In this document: positions 45,826 through 53,202 of the stretch, piece after piece
How positions within the stretch are numbered: the first letter of the stretch is position 1
Layout: every line of letters starts with the position of its first letter
From: Stenotrophomonas bentonitica
GTDB taxonomy: Bacteria > Pseudomonadota > Gammaproteobacteria > Xanthomonadales > Xanthomonadaceae
Length of the DNA stretch: 64,000 nt
Direction of reading: 5' to 3'
Assembly: GCF_002887735.1 (NCBI RefSeq)
Contig: NZ_PKQP01000004.1
Coordinates: forward strand, 310,001 to 374,000
Translations under genes and position numbers: made by a program
Notes under the pieces: generated by a model
The model's input: only the letters and a program-made list of their open reading frames with translations
Database searches by the model: none
Told to the model about the DNA's origin: nothing

Positions 45826-45845
45826 TGCCGGCCGCTGGCCGGCTC
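45822..45845 (+). repeat. SMAG-type (GTAG) REP hairpin, overlaps a stop codon
   Basis: GTAG (45822-45825) contains the stop codon of the response regulator and is followed by the GCCGGCC-GCT-GGCCGGC dyad. Its exact inverted copy is at 45872-45895. Confidence 0.88.
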
Positions 45846-45871
45846 TGCACCCTCTCTGTCGAGAACAACGG

Positions 45872-45895
45872 GAGCCGGCCAGCGGCCGGCACTAC
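45872..45895 (-). repeat. SMAG-type REP hairpin, inverted copy
   Basis: This is the exact reverse complement of the copy at 45822, 26 bp away, so the pair can fold into a single long 24-bp stem. Confidence 0.88.
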
Positions 45896-45924
45896 CGGGG
45901 TGCCAGCGATGCATGCGATCCGAT

Positions 45925-45950
45925 ACCACCGACCAACGGTCGGTGGCTAC
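45925..45950 (-). repeat. SMAG-type REP hairpin, supplies cytochrome b stop
   Basis: Read on the minus strand: GTAG then CCACCGACC-GTT-GGTCGGTGG. The TAG of GTAG (45947-45949) is the stop codon of the cytochrome b gene. Confidence 0.85.
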
Positions 45951-46513
45951 CGGGGATCGGTGTCGGTGGGGGAGGTGCGGCCCGGCCCCTTTGCCATCGC
46001 CTGGAACACGCCATCGCGGCGCACCCACAGGTGGAACAGCGCGGCCGACAGATGCATCACCACCGTGGCGAACAGCACATACGCCAGCAGGCTGTGGGCG
46101 TTGCGCAACGCGGCATACAGCGCCGGGTTGTGCGGCAGGATCGCCGGCAGATGCACGCCGCCGCCCATCACGATCGGGTAGCCACCGGCCGAAAGCATGC
46201 CCCAACCGATCAGCGGCATCGCCAGCATCAGCCCGTACAGCACCCAATGCGATGCATGCGCGGCGGCTGCCTGCCACGCGGGCAGGTCGGCCGGCAGCGG
46301 TGGCGGCCGATGGCGCAGGCGGTTGTAGAGCCGCACCACGACCAGCAGCAGGATCGCGATGCCCAGCGGTCGATGCAGATCGATCAGCACCGGCCGCCAG
46401 TGCAGCGAGGCAACCATGGTCACGCCCACGAACAGCATTGCCAGGATCATCGCCGCCATCAGCCAGTGCAGGACGCGGGCGAGGAGATTGAAATGGCCGG
46501 CATCACGGTTCAT
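45947..46513 (-). CDS. Cytochrome b561-family membrane protein
   Basis: The 188-residue protein has four predicted helices with conserved histidines as heme ligands (VLHWLMAAMILAMLFVG; LIDLHRPLGIAILL; HASHWVLYGLMLAMP; NAHSLLAYVLFATVVMHLSAALFH). It belongs to the cytochrome b561/CybB group that moves electrons from quinol. Its start overlaps the stop of the catalase-like gene by four bases (46510-46513), so the two probably act together, with the cytochrome passing electrons to the heme peroxidase (inference). Confidence 0.88.
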   Translation of the reverse strand: MNRDAGHFNLLARVLHWLMAAMILAMLFVGVTMVASLHWRPVLIDLHRPLGIAILLLVVVRLYNRLRHRPPPLPADLPAWQAAAAHASHWVLYGLMLAMPLIGWGMLSAGGYPIVMGGGVHLPAILPHNPALYAALRNAHSLLAYVLFATVVMHLSAALFHLWVRRDGVFQAMAKGPGRTSPTDTDPR

Positions 46514-47622
46514 CGCGCACCTTCCTTGCCCGTGGCGGCGGGTGCCTTGCCGCTGGCGATTTCGCGCTCGCGGCGGTTGAACGATTGCGAGTACACCGCC
46601 GAGCGTGCGGCCAGGATCGGATCATCGGTGCCGGCCACGCCGCTGGGCAGGATCAGCGGATCGTAGTTCAGATCGCGGCAGGCGCCGGTGGCCTGCGGTT
46701 GCATGCTGCTCAGGGTCAGCGTGCCGGCCTTCACCTGGCGGCGGTCCTCCGGCCAGACCTGGGAGGGGTCGTTGATCGGGTCGCCGTCGTTGGCGATGGT
46801 CACCCACATGTCCCAGCGCACGGGGCCCTGCGCCAGGCGCCGGGCGAACTCCTCGCTGAGGAAATCGTCGTCGGACTGCGCGCGCTGTTCCGGGGTCATG
46901 TCCTCGAAGGGCGCCTGTGGCCGCATGCTCCAGCGCACGAAGCGGTGGCTGCCATCGGCGGCGGTGAAGCGGAAACTGTTGACGCCGTTGTAAGCGGTGT
47001 TGGCCCAGCTGTTCGACCAGGGGGCGGTCTTGGCCCACTGCTGGAAGGCACGCGCGGACGGGTACTTCTCCAGCACGGCGGCCATCTTCGCCGGGTCCGG
47101 TTTGCCGGTGGCCGGGTCCGGGATGCCGGCGCGGGTCTGTTCCAGGAAGGCCTCGGCGGTGGGCACCGCGAAGAACGGGAAACTGTTCATCGCCATGCGC
47201 CATTCCTGGCCGTCATCGCTGACCAGCTGCAGCGCCATGCTGCGCACGCGGGCCTTGTTGTCGGCGCCATGCGGGTCGCCGCCGCCGATCGAGAGGCGGC
47301 CCAGTACCGGCACCTGGCGCTGCCGGAACACGCGTGCCGAACTCAGCGCTGCCCCTTCGGGCGTACCCTGGAAGACACCGCTGACGCACACGCCCTTGGT
47401 GTGCGCACGGCGGAAGCCGGGCTGCGGCGGACCGGTCGCCTCGATGGCATCGGTGAAGGTCTGTGCGGTGACGCGGTCGCGGCCGATCCAGCCGGCCAGC
47501 CAGGCAAAGGCCAGCACCAGGCCGCCGGCGATCAGGGCGATCAGGGCGATCCACAGCAGCGGTGAGGGAGGGCGTGGGCCGCCCGGTTCGCGACCAGCGC
47601 GGGTGTAGCCGAAGAGCGACAT
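46510..47622 (-). CDS. Catalase-related peroxidase with N-terminal membrane anchor (SrpA-like)
   Basis: The 370-residue protein has an N-terminal helix (about 22-45, LLWIALIALIAGGLVLAFAWLAG) then a catalase-fold domain. The distal histidine is in GFRRAHTKGVCVSG, and the heme region includes YNGVNSFRF and RFVRWSMRPQ. It is shorter than full catalases, as in SrpA-type catalase family peroxidases. It is predicted periplasmic and paired with a cytochrome b. The start at 47622 is chosen at MSLFGYTRAG. Confidence 0.88.
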   Translation of the reverse strand: MSLFGYTRAGREPGGPRPPSPLLWIALIALIAGGLVLAFAWLAGWIGRDRVTAQTFTDAIEATGPPQPGFRRAHTKGVCVSGVFQGTPEGAALSSARVFRQRQVPVLGRLSIGGGDPHGADNKARVRSMALQLVSDDGQEWRMAMNSFPFFAVPTAEAFLEQTRAGIPDPATGKPDPAKMAAVLEKYPSARAFQQWAKTAPWSNSWANTAYNGVNSFRFTAADGSHRFVRWSMRPQAPFEDMTPEQRAQSDDDFLSEEFARRLAQGPVRWDMWVTIANDGDPINDPSQVWPEDRRQVKAGTLTLSSMQPQATGACRDLNYDPLILPSGVAGTDDPILAARSAVYSQSFNRREREIASGKAPAATGKEGAR

Positions 47623-47721
47623 GTCCGGATTCCTGCCTTCACGATGCGTGTGGGGGGGGCGACAGGGGCATGGTGTCAGAACGCGGCGCAGGCCGATATT
47701 CACATTTTCGACAACTGTTGA

Positions 47722-47751
47722 AAACAACGATCCCCGCCGGAGCGGGGATCG
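47722..47751 (-). terminator. Terminator of the M17 aminopeptidase gene
   Basis: On the minus strand CGATCCCCGC-TCCG-GCGGGGATCG is a perfect 10-bp stem followed by TTGTTTTC. It is just beyond the aminopeptidase stop. Confidence 0.88.
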
Positions 47752-47777
47752 TCGGGTTCAGCCGCTGGTGCGCTGCC

Positions 47778-49148
47778 TCAGACGGCGTAGCGCGTCTTCA
47801 GCATCGCCCAGGCCGAACGCAGCGCCAGCGCTTCGCCACCGGCCGGACGGCCCGGGCGTTCGCCGTCGTTCCAGGCGTACACATCCAGGTGCGCCCAGGT
47901 CTGGCCCTCGGCGATGAAACGTTCCAGGTACAGCGCGGCCGTGACCGAGCCGGCCATGCGCGAGCCGGCGTTGGCCAGGTCGGCGATGTTGCTGTGCAGG
48001 TAGCGCAGGTACGGACGCCACAGCGGCATGCGCCAGACCGGATCGCGCACCGATTCACCGGCCTGCAGCCACTGCTGGGCAAGAGTGTCGTCGTTGCTGA
48101 ACAATGCCGGCAGATCCGGACCGAGCGCGATGCGGGCCGCGCCGGTCAGGGTGGCGAAATCGAGCACGATCTCCGGCTGCTGCTCGCTGGCGTAGGTCAA
48201 CGCGTCGGCCAGGATCACGCGCCCTTCGGCGTCGGTGTTGTCGATCTCGATGCTCAGGCCCTTGCGGGTGGCGATCACCTCGCCCGGGCGGAACGCATCC
48301 GGACCGATCGCGTTTTCCACCGCCGGGATCAGCAGGGTCAGCTGCACCGGCAGCTGCTGGGCCATGATCAGCCCGGCCAGGCCCAGCGCGTGCGCGGCGC
48401 CGCCCATGTCCTTCTTCATGTTGCGCATGCCATCGCCCGGCTTGATGTCCAGCCCGCCGGTGTCAAAGCACACGCCCTTGCCGACCAGCGCAACGTGCGG
48501 CTGCCCTGCATTGCCCCAGCGCAGCACGATCAGGCGCGGGGCCCGGTGCGAGGCGCGGCCCACGGCATGGATGGAGGGGAAGTTCTGCTCCAGCAGCGCA
48601 TCGCCGGTGATCACGTCGATCTGCGCACCATGCGCCGTGGCCAGTTCGCGCGCGGCATCTTCCAGCTGCTGTGGACCCATGTCCTCGGTCGGGGTGTTGA
48701 CCCAGTCGCGCACGCGCAGGCTGGCGATGATCACATCGCGCACTTCGGCCGAAGGCGTGGCAGCCAGCTGGGCCGGCGCGCGGTTGGGCGTGCGGTAGCG
48801 CGCGAAGCGGTAGCTGCCCAGGCCCCAGCCGATCTGCAGCAGGGTCTCGATCTCCGGCGCCAGTGCATCCGCCAGTGTCCAGACAGTGCCTTCCGGCAGC
48901 GCGAACGGCGCGTGCGCGTAGCTGTAGACATCCCCCGGGTCGCCAACACCGACGATCGCGCCGGCCAGGCCGTGCTCGCCGGGCAGCAGCACCACGCTGC
49001 CACCGCTGCCGTTGAAGCGCTGCGCGTCCAGCCACGCGCCGAGCGCGTCGGATTGCTGCGCACGCCAGCCGGCGTACTGCTCGCGGGTCATCACATGCAG
49101 CGGCAGCGCATGCGAGGTGTCGGACGTGAAACCGTTGATCTGGGACAT
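47778..49148 (-). CDS. Leucyl aminopeptidase family protein (M17)
   Basis: The 456-residue enzyme has the M17 two-metal site: VGKGVCFDTGGLDIKPGDGM with the catalytic lysine, DMGGAAHALGL, and NTDAEGRVILADALTYA. It is shorter and more diverged than canonical PepA, in the PepB-like branch. It cleaves N-terminal residues of peptides in the cytoplasm. ATG at 49148 chosen; a HAD gene ends 28 bp upstream on the same strand. Confidence 0.92.
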   Translation of the reverse strand: MSQINGFTSDTSHALPLHVMTREQYAGWRAQQSDALGAWLDAQRFNGSGGSVVLLPGEHGLAGAIVGVGDPGDVYSYAHAPFALPEGTVWTLADALAPEIETLLQIGWGLGSYRFARYRTPNRAPAQLAATPSAEVRDVIIASLRVRDWVNTPTEDMGPQQLEDAARELATAHGAQIDVITGDALLEQNFPSIHAVGRASHRAPRLIVLRWGNAGQPHVALVGKGVCFDTGGLDIKPGDGMRNMKKDMGGAAHALGLAGLIMAQQLPVQLTLLIPAVENAIGPDAFRPGEVIATRKGLSIEIDNTDAEGRVILADALTYASEQQPEIVLDFATLTGAARIALGPDLPALFSNDDTLAQQWLQAGESVRDPVWRMPLWRPYLRYLHSNIADLANAGSRMAGSVTAALYLERFIAEGQTWAHLDVYAWNDGERPGRPAGGEALALRSAWAMLKTRYAV

Positions 49149-49176
49149 GGGACTCGAGTGCTCCTTGGGCGGCGGC

Positions 49177-49887
49177 TTACGCGTGCTGGGCGGATGCGTT
49201 CGCATCCAGCCAGTCGGCCAGCCCGGTCAGGGTGTCGAACTGCAGATCGGGCTGCAGTGAAGGGTGGGTCCAGGGGTGTTCTTCGCGGTTGATCCAGCAG
49301 CCGCGCAGGCCGGCCTGCATCGCACCGACCACGTCCATCTCGGCGTGGTCGCCGACGTGCAGCACGTGGGCAGGGGCCACCGCGAGGCGCTCGCAGGCCG
49401 CATGGAAGATGCTCGCTGCGGGCTTGGCCGCGCCGTGCTCGCGCGAGCCGAGCTGGAAGGTGAAATGGTGGGACACGCCGATGCGCTGCAGGTCGGCATT
49501 GCCGTTGCTGAGGGCGGCGACCGGCACGCGTGCGGCGATCCGGGCCAGCGCGTCCATCGCATCCGGATAGAACTCGACCTGGTTGCGCGCGGCGTAGAAC
49601 GCCTCGTAGGCCGGTTCCAGCAGGGCCGGATCGGCGCCGCTTTTCTCCAGCGCCTCGCTCAGCGTCAACCGGCGCAGCGCGCTGAGGTCGTAGTGCAGGT
49701 GCGGGTTGTCATGGAAGGAGCGCTCGCGCAGTTCGCGCATCGCCGCCACCGGGTACATCGCGGCGGTGGCGGGGCTGTGCTGGAGCATCCACTCGTACAA
49801 CACCTGGTCGATGCGGGCGCCGATGGGGGCGAACGGCCACAAGGTGTCGTCGAGGTCGAGGGTGATGGCTTGGACGGGGAAATTCAC
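49177..49887 (-). CDS. HAD-IA family hydrolase (YigB-like)
   Basis: The 236-residue protein has the HAD motifs: nucleophile Asp11 and Asp13 in ITLDLDDTLWP, motif II SNGNADL, motif III lysine in GAAKPAASIF, and motif IV HVGDHAEMDVVGAMQAG. It resembles YigB-type phosphatases of flavin mononucleotide or other small phosphates. It is probably co-transcribed with the M17 gene. Substrate unknown. Confidence 0.88.
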   Translation of the reverse strand: MNFPVQAITLDLDDTLWPFAPIGARIDQVLYEWMLQHSPATAAMYPVAAMRELRERSFHDNPHLHYDLSALRRLTLSEALEKSGADPALLEPAYEAFYAARNQVEFYPDAMDALARIAARVPVAALSNGNADLQRIGVSHHFTFQLGSREHGAAKPAASIFHAACERLAVAPAHVLHVGDHAEMDVVGAMQAGLRGCWINREEHPWTHPSLQPDLQFDTLTGLADWLDANASAQHA

Positions 49888-49899
49888 CCCGCCATTCTA

Positions 49900-49936
49900 C
49901 GCCTGCGCGCGCGGGCTTTCATGGCGCGCGCAGGCG
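49900..49936. terminator. GC-only hairpin before the HAD gene
   Basis: GCCTGCGCGCGC (49901-49912) pairs perfectly with 49924-49935, 11-base loop. No T-tract. It lies between the secreted-protein gene and the HAD gene on the minus strand and could reduce read-through. Confidence 0.45.
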
Positions 49937-49951
49937 CCGAGGTGAGGTGCT

Positions 49952-50428
49952 TCAGCGCAGGTCGTAGGAGCAGGCGATGGAGGCCTGGCCCTCGTCCTGC
50001 CGCACGCTCAGGTCGTGGCGGCCCACTTCCAGGGTGTAGTCGCCGGCTTCGTTGCGCGGAATCTTCGCCAGCGCTGCGATCTGTTCGATACCGGCTGTGC
50101 TGAAGTAGGCGGTATAGCTGTCGATGCTGTCCTCGCCGTTGGCACCGTCGTACAGGTGCAGGCGGTTCACTGGCTGGCCCAGCACGAGTAGCGGCGTGGT
50201 CAGCGCATACTCGCCATCGGACAGTTCGCCGTACGCCTGCAGCTCGGTCGGCTTGAGCACCTTCGCCAGCGCGGCGAACTGCGCAGGCGTCAGGTGGCGC
50301 TTGCAGGTGACCGCCTCGACCAGCTGGCGGCTGGCAACCTCGGCGCTGGGCGGGGTTGCGGCGAACGTCGGTGCGGCGAGGGTGACAAGGCTGGCGAGGG
50401 CAAGACAACGGACAGCGAGAGAAGACAT
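49952..50428 (-). CDS. Secreted protein of unknown function
   Basis: The 158-residue precursor has a signal peptide (MSSLAVRCLALASLVTLAAPTFAA). The mature domain has two cysteines (EAVTCKRHL and ASIACSYDL), likely a disulfide. No family recognised; similar length proteins of this type occur across Xanthomonadaceae. It is followed by the hairpin at 49900. Confidence 0.65.
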   Translation of the reverse strand: MSSLAVRCLALASLVTLAAPTFAATPPSAEVASRQLVEAVTCKRHLTPAQFAALAKVLKPTELQAYGELSDGEYALTTPLLVLGQPVNRLHLYDGANGEDSIDSYTAYFSTAGIEQIAALAKIPRNEAGDYTLEVGRHDLSVRQDEGQASIACSYDLR

Positions 50429-50512
50429 CAGGGCCAGGATCCATCCAGAAAAGTGCGGGTATTCTGGCAGCATCGGAGATTGCGCGGGCAGCCTGTCCCG
50501 GGCCTGGCAGGC

Positions 50513-51604
50513 TTACTCCAGCAGCCGCGCCCAGCCCTGCGTGCCGTCCAATCGTGCCAGTACCAGCTTGATGCAGACCAGCAACGGCACCGCCAGCAGC
50601 AGGCCGACCATGCCCCACAGCCAGCCGAACACCATCAGCGCCAGGATCAGGATCAGCGGCGAGATCGCCATCTGCCGGCCCAGTACGATCGGGGTCACCA
50701 CCTGGCCTTCGATGGTGTGCAACGCGAGGTAGCAGGCCGCGGGCAGCAGTGCTTTGAAGGGATCGCTGAACTCCACGAACCCCATCAGCAGCATCAGGGC
50801 CACGCCGATCAGCGGGCCGACGTAGGGCGCGAAGTTCAGCAGGGCCGCCACGGTGCCCCATAGCAGCGCCTCCTGCAGCGAGATGCCGAGCAGCAGCAGG
50901 ATGCCGGAGAACACCAGGCCGACCAGCGTGTTGATCACGGTGATGGTCAGGACGTATCGGGAAACCTCGCGCTCGATCGAGCGCAGGATGTCCGTGGTGA
51001 AACGTTGCTGCTGGCGGCTGGGGAACAGCGCGATGGCATGCTTCTGCAGGTTCTGCCCGTAGATCATGAAGAACAGGGTCAACAGCACCACCGCCAGCAC
51101 CGAGGCGGCCAGGCGTGGCGCGCGGGTCAGCACCTTGTAGGGATCATCGAGCTGGGTGCGCACGATCTGCACGCGGCGGCTGCCTTCGCCACCGGCGACG
51201 CGCGCGAAGTTCTCGGCGGCCTGGTTGGCCTGCTGCACCGGCTTGGTCAGGTTCTGCACCTGGCGGGCGACCTTGCGCAGCTGCTGCGGTGCTTCCTGGG
51301 CCCATTCCATTGCCGGGCCGACCAGCTGCACGCCGAGCGCGGCGGCACCACTCAGGCCGACGCCGAGAACCAGCACCGCGCCGAGAAACCGGGGAATCCA
51401 GATCTTCTGCAGCATCCGCAGGATCGGGTTGCCGACCAGTGCGAAGAACATGGCCAGCAGGATCGGCAGCACCACGTCCTGTGCCGCCCACAGGGTAAAG
51501 GCCACCGCCAGGGTGGCCAGGATCACCAGCGACATCGGCGCGCGCGGGCGCGGCGCAGGCGGTGCGACGACGGCTTCGGCAGAAGGGGGAACCGGGACGC
51601 TCAT
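50513..51604 (-). CDS. AI-2E family transporter (PerM/TqsA-like)
   Basis: The 363-residue membrane protein has the family layout of eight helices with an amphipathic segment (about 90-170). Typical stretches are ILLAMFFALVGNPILRML, INTLVGLVFSGILLLLGI, LLWGTVAALLNFAPYVGPLIG and LMVFGWLWGMVGLLLAVPLLV. Members export small molecules, including quorum-sensing autoinducer 2 in E. coli TqsA, or act as Na+/H+ antiporters. The start at 51604 avoids an upstream Arg-rich region. Confidence 0.88.
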   Translation of the reverse strand: MSVPVPPSAEAVVAPPAPRPRAPMSLVILATLAVAFTLWAAQDVVLPILLAMFFALVGNPILRMLQKIWIPRFLGAVLVLGVGLSGAAALGVQLVGPAMEWAQEAPQQLRKVARQVQNLTKPVQQANQAAENFARVAGGEGSRRVQIVRTQLDDPYKVLTRAPRLAASVLAVVLLTLFFMIYGQNLQKHAIALFPSRQQQRFTTDILRSIEREVSRYVLTITVINTLVGLVFSGILLLLGISLQEALLWGTVAALLNFAPYVGPLIGVALMLLMGFVEFSDPFKALLPAACYLALHTIEGQVVTPIVLGRQMAISPLILILALMVFGWLWGMVGLLLAVPLLVCIKLVLARLDGTQGWARLLE

Positions 51605-51677
51605 TCGGATCGCACACGGGAAAGGAGCGCCATTATTGGGCAAGCCGGGTGCGCATGGCGTGTGGGGTACGTGCAGA

Positions 51678-51713
51678 CGAAGAAAGGCCCCGCGGCGGGT
51701 GCCGCAGGGCCTT
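51678..51713 (-). terminator. Terminator of the YqjD/YqjE-like operon
   Basis: On the minus strand AAGGCCCTGCGG and CCGCGGGGCCTT form a 12-bp stem (one G-T) with a CACCCG loop, followed by TCTTCG. Located 28 bp after the last gene. Confidence 0.75.
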
Positions 51714-51740
51714 CGGATGTTGCTGCCGACCGCCCTGCGA

Positions 51741-52220
51741 TCAGCGTTCGGACAGGTCCGTGGCCGCTTCGGCCGGTTGCGGCTGATGCGGCGAGGCCGG
51801 TTCGGCACGCCGTTCCGGGTTGAGCCGTGGCGTTGCCGGGGGCGGTGCCGGTGCCGGTGCGGCCTGACGCGGGGCCTGATCGGCCGCGTCATCCACCTTG
51901 TCTGCGGCCTGCTCGGCGGTATCGGCCGCTTCGCTGGCCTGCATCGAGGCGAACGCGGCCTGGGTGCTGGCGACCAGATTGGAGACCGAGCCGATCATCT
52001 GCAGCCATCGCGCGCCCTGCACTTTCGCACCGAGACCGGTCGGCTCCAGCTTGCCGGCCAGGAAGCCGCCGGCGAGACCGACGGTGATGATCCGCAACGG
52101 CGTCCATCCGGCCCGCCAGACACTGCTGAGGGTGAACCAGCTGCTGCGGGTTTTCTCGACCCGCACCGCCACCACCAGCTCGGCGCGCTGCACACGTTGC
52201 CGCAACGCTTCGAAATTCAT
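51741..52220 (-). CDS. YqjK-position protein with C-terminal Ala/Pro-rich region
   Basis: The 159-residue protein starts MNFEALRQRVQRAELVVAVR, has one or two short hydrophobic segments (about 38-55), then an Ala-rich helix and a Pro/Ala-rich end. No domain is recognised. Position after a DUF883 and a DUF1469 gene matches that of yqjK in the E. coli yqjCDEK operon, although sequence similarity is not evident. Its start overlaps the preceding stop (52217-52220). Confidence 0.65.
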   Translation of the reverse strand: MNFEALRQRVQRAELVVAVRVEKTRSSWFTLSSVWRAGWTPLRIITVGLAGGFLAGKLEPTGLGAKVQGARWLQMIGSVSNLVASTQAAFASMQASEAADTAEQAADKVDDAADQAPRQAAPAPAPPPATPRLNPERRAEPASPHQPQPAEAATDLSER

Positions 52221-52717
52221 CGCTTCACCCCCGTGGTATCCACGTCGGCATCGGGATCTTCATCGCTGGGTTCGTCATACAGACCCAGCCGCGACAACTG
52301 GCGACGCGTGGCATGCATGCCGGTATGGCGGAAGAAGAACGACACCCGCCACATCGCGTAGCCGGTGACCAGCAGGCTGACGATCGACGTGATCAGCAGC
52401 GAATGGAACCAGGACAGTCCCCAGCGCTGCATCAGGGCGATCAGCGTACCGGCCAGCAACAACCAGGCCGATGCACCGAACACGATCGCCACGCCGGCCC
52501 AGGCCAGTGCCCGGCCAAACGCGCTGCGCGCCAGCGCGAAATCGGCCGAAGCCAACCGTCGCAGGGAGCGCAGCGTGTGCTTGGCCGAATCGACTGTCTC
52601 ACGGCCGGCCTCACCGACCTGACGGATGCTCTCGTCCAGGCGTGGTGCTTTTTCACCGCTGTCCGGTGGCGGGGTATCCGCGCCACCGGGAGCGGTCGAC
52701 TGGGCTTGATCGCTCAC
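52217..52717 (-). CDS. Phage holin_3_6 / DUF1469 membrane protein (YqjE-like)
   Basis: The 166-residue protein has two adjacent transmembrane helices (about 70-92 and 104-125) flanked by charged tails, typical of DUF1469. Despite the family name it is a chromosomal membrane protein, not a phage holin. It lies between the DUF883 gene and the YqjK-position gene, as yqjE does in E. coli. Role probably in membrane-associated stress response. Confidence 0.82.
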   Translation of the reverse strand: MSDQAQSTAPGGADTPPPDSGEKAPRLDESIRQVGEAGRETVDSAKHTLRSLRRLASADFALARSAFGRALAWAGVAIVFGASAWLLLAGTLIALMQRWGLSWFHSLLITSIVSLLVTGYAMWRVSFFFRHTGMHATRRQLSRLGLYDEPSDEDPDADVDTTGVKR

Positions 52718-52725
52718 GCCGCTGC

Positions 52726-53091
52726 TTACTTGTCGCCGCCGCTACGGGCCAGCTTGGCGATGATCCAGCCGGCCGCGAAGGCGACGCCGAAGGAGGCCAG
52801 CGGGCGCTCGCGGATCAGTTCAGCGGCGCTGTCGACCAGGTCCTTGCCCTTGTCCATCAGTGCATCGACCTGTTCCTTGGCGGCGGCACCACCGAACTCG
52901 GCCGCGGCCAGGCCGGACAGCGCGGTATCGGACAGTTCGGCCTTGACGTTGGCCTTGCCGATGCGCAGCTCGTCACCGGCAGCACCGGTCGCGCCCTTGA
53001 TGGCACCGCCGGCAGCGGTGGCGGCCGACTTCAGGTGCGAGCCGGCTTCGCCCAGGTGTTCCTTCAGGTTCTCGGTATTGGTGGGGCTCAT
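52726..53091 (-). CDS. DUF883/ElaB-YqjD-like protein
   Basis: The 121-residue protein has a long Ala/Lys-rich amphipathic helix and one C-terminal helix (RERPLASFGVAFAAGWIIAKLA) with the GxxxGxAAG-like pattern of ElaB/YqjD/YgaM proteins. E. coli YqjD binds stationary-phase ribosomes at the membrane. Start at 53091 follows AGGAGAAACACG; it heads the three-gene operon. Function in ribosome hibernation is by analogy. Confidence 0.8.
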   Translation of the reverse strand: MSPTNTENLKEHLGEAGSHLKSAATAAGGAIKGATGAAGDELRIGKANVKAELSDTALSGLAAAEFGGAAAKEQVDALMDKGKDLVDSAAELIRERPLASFGVAFAAGWIIAKLARSGGDK

Positions 53092-53202
53092 CGTGTTTCT
53101 CCTGCTATGCGATGGGGAAGGTGACCGCGGACGATCCGACGGCAACGAACACAAGGTAATAGCACCGGCCGGGTGTAAGCCACGTTACGGCTGCCGCCGC
53201 GT

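Noticed and set aside
52217..52717. Prophage lysis gene (holin)
   Set aside because: DUF1469 is named for a distant holin relationship, but the neighbours are YqjD-like and DegP-type genes and no phage gene is present.
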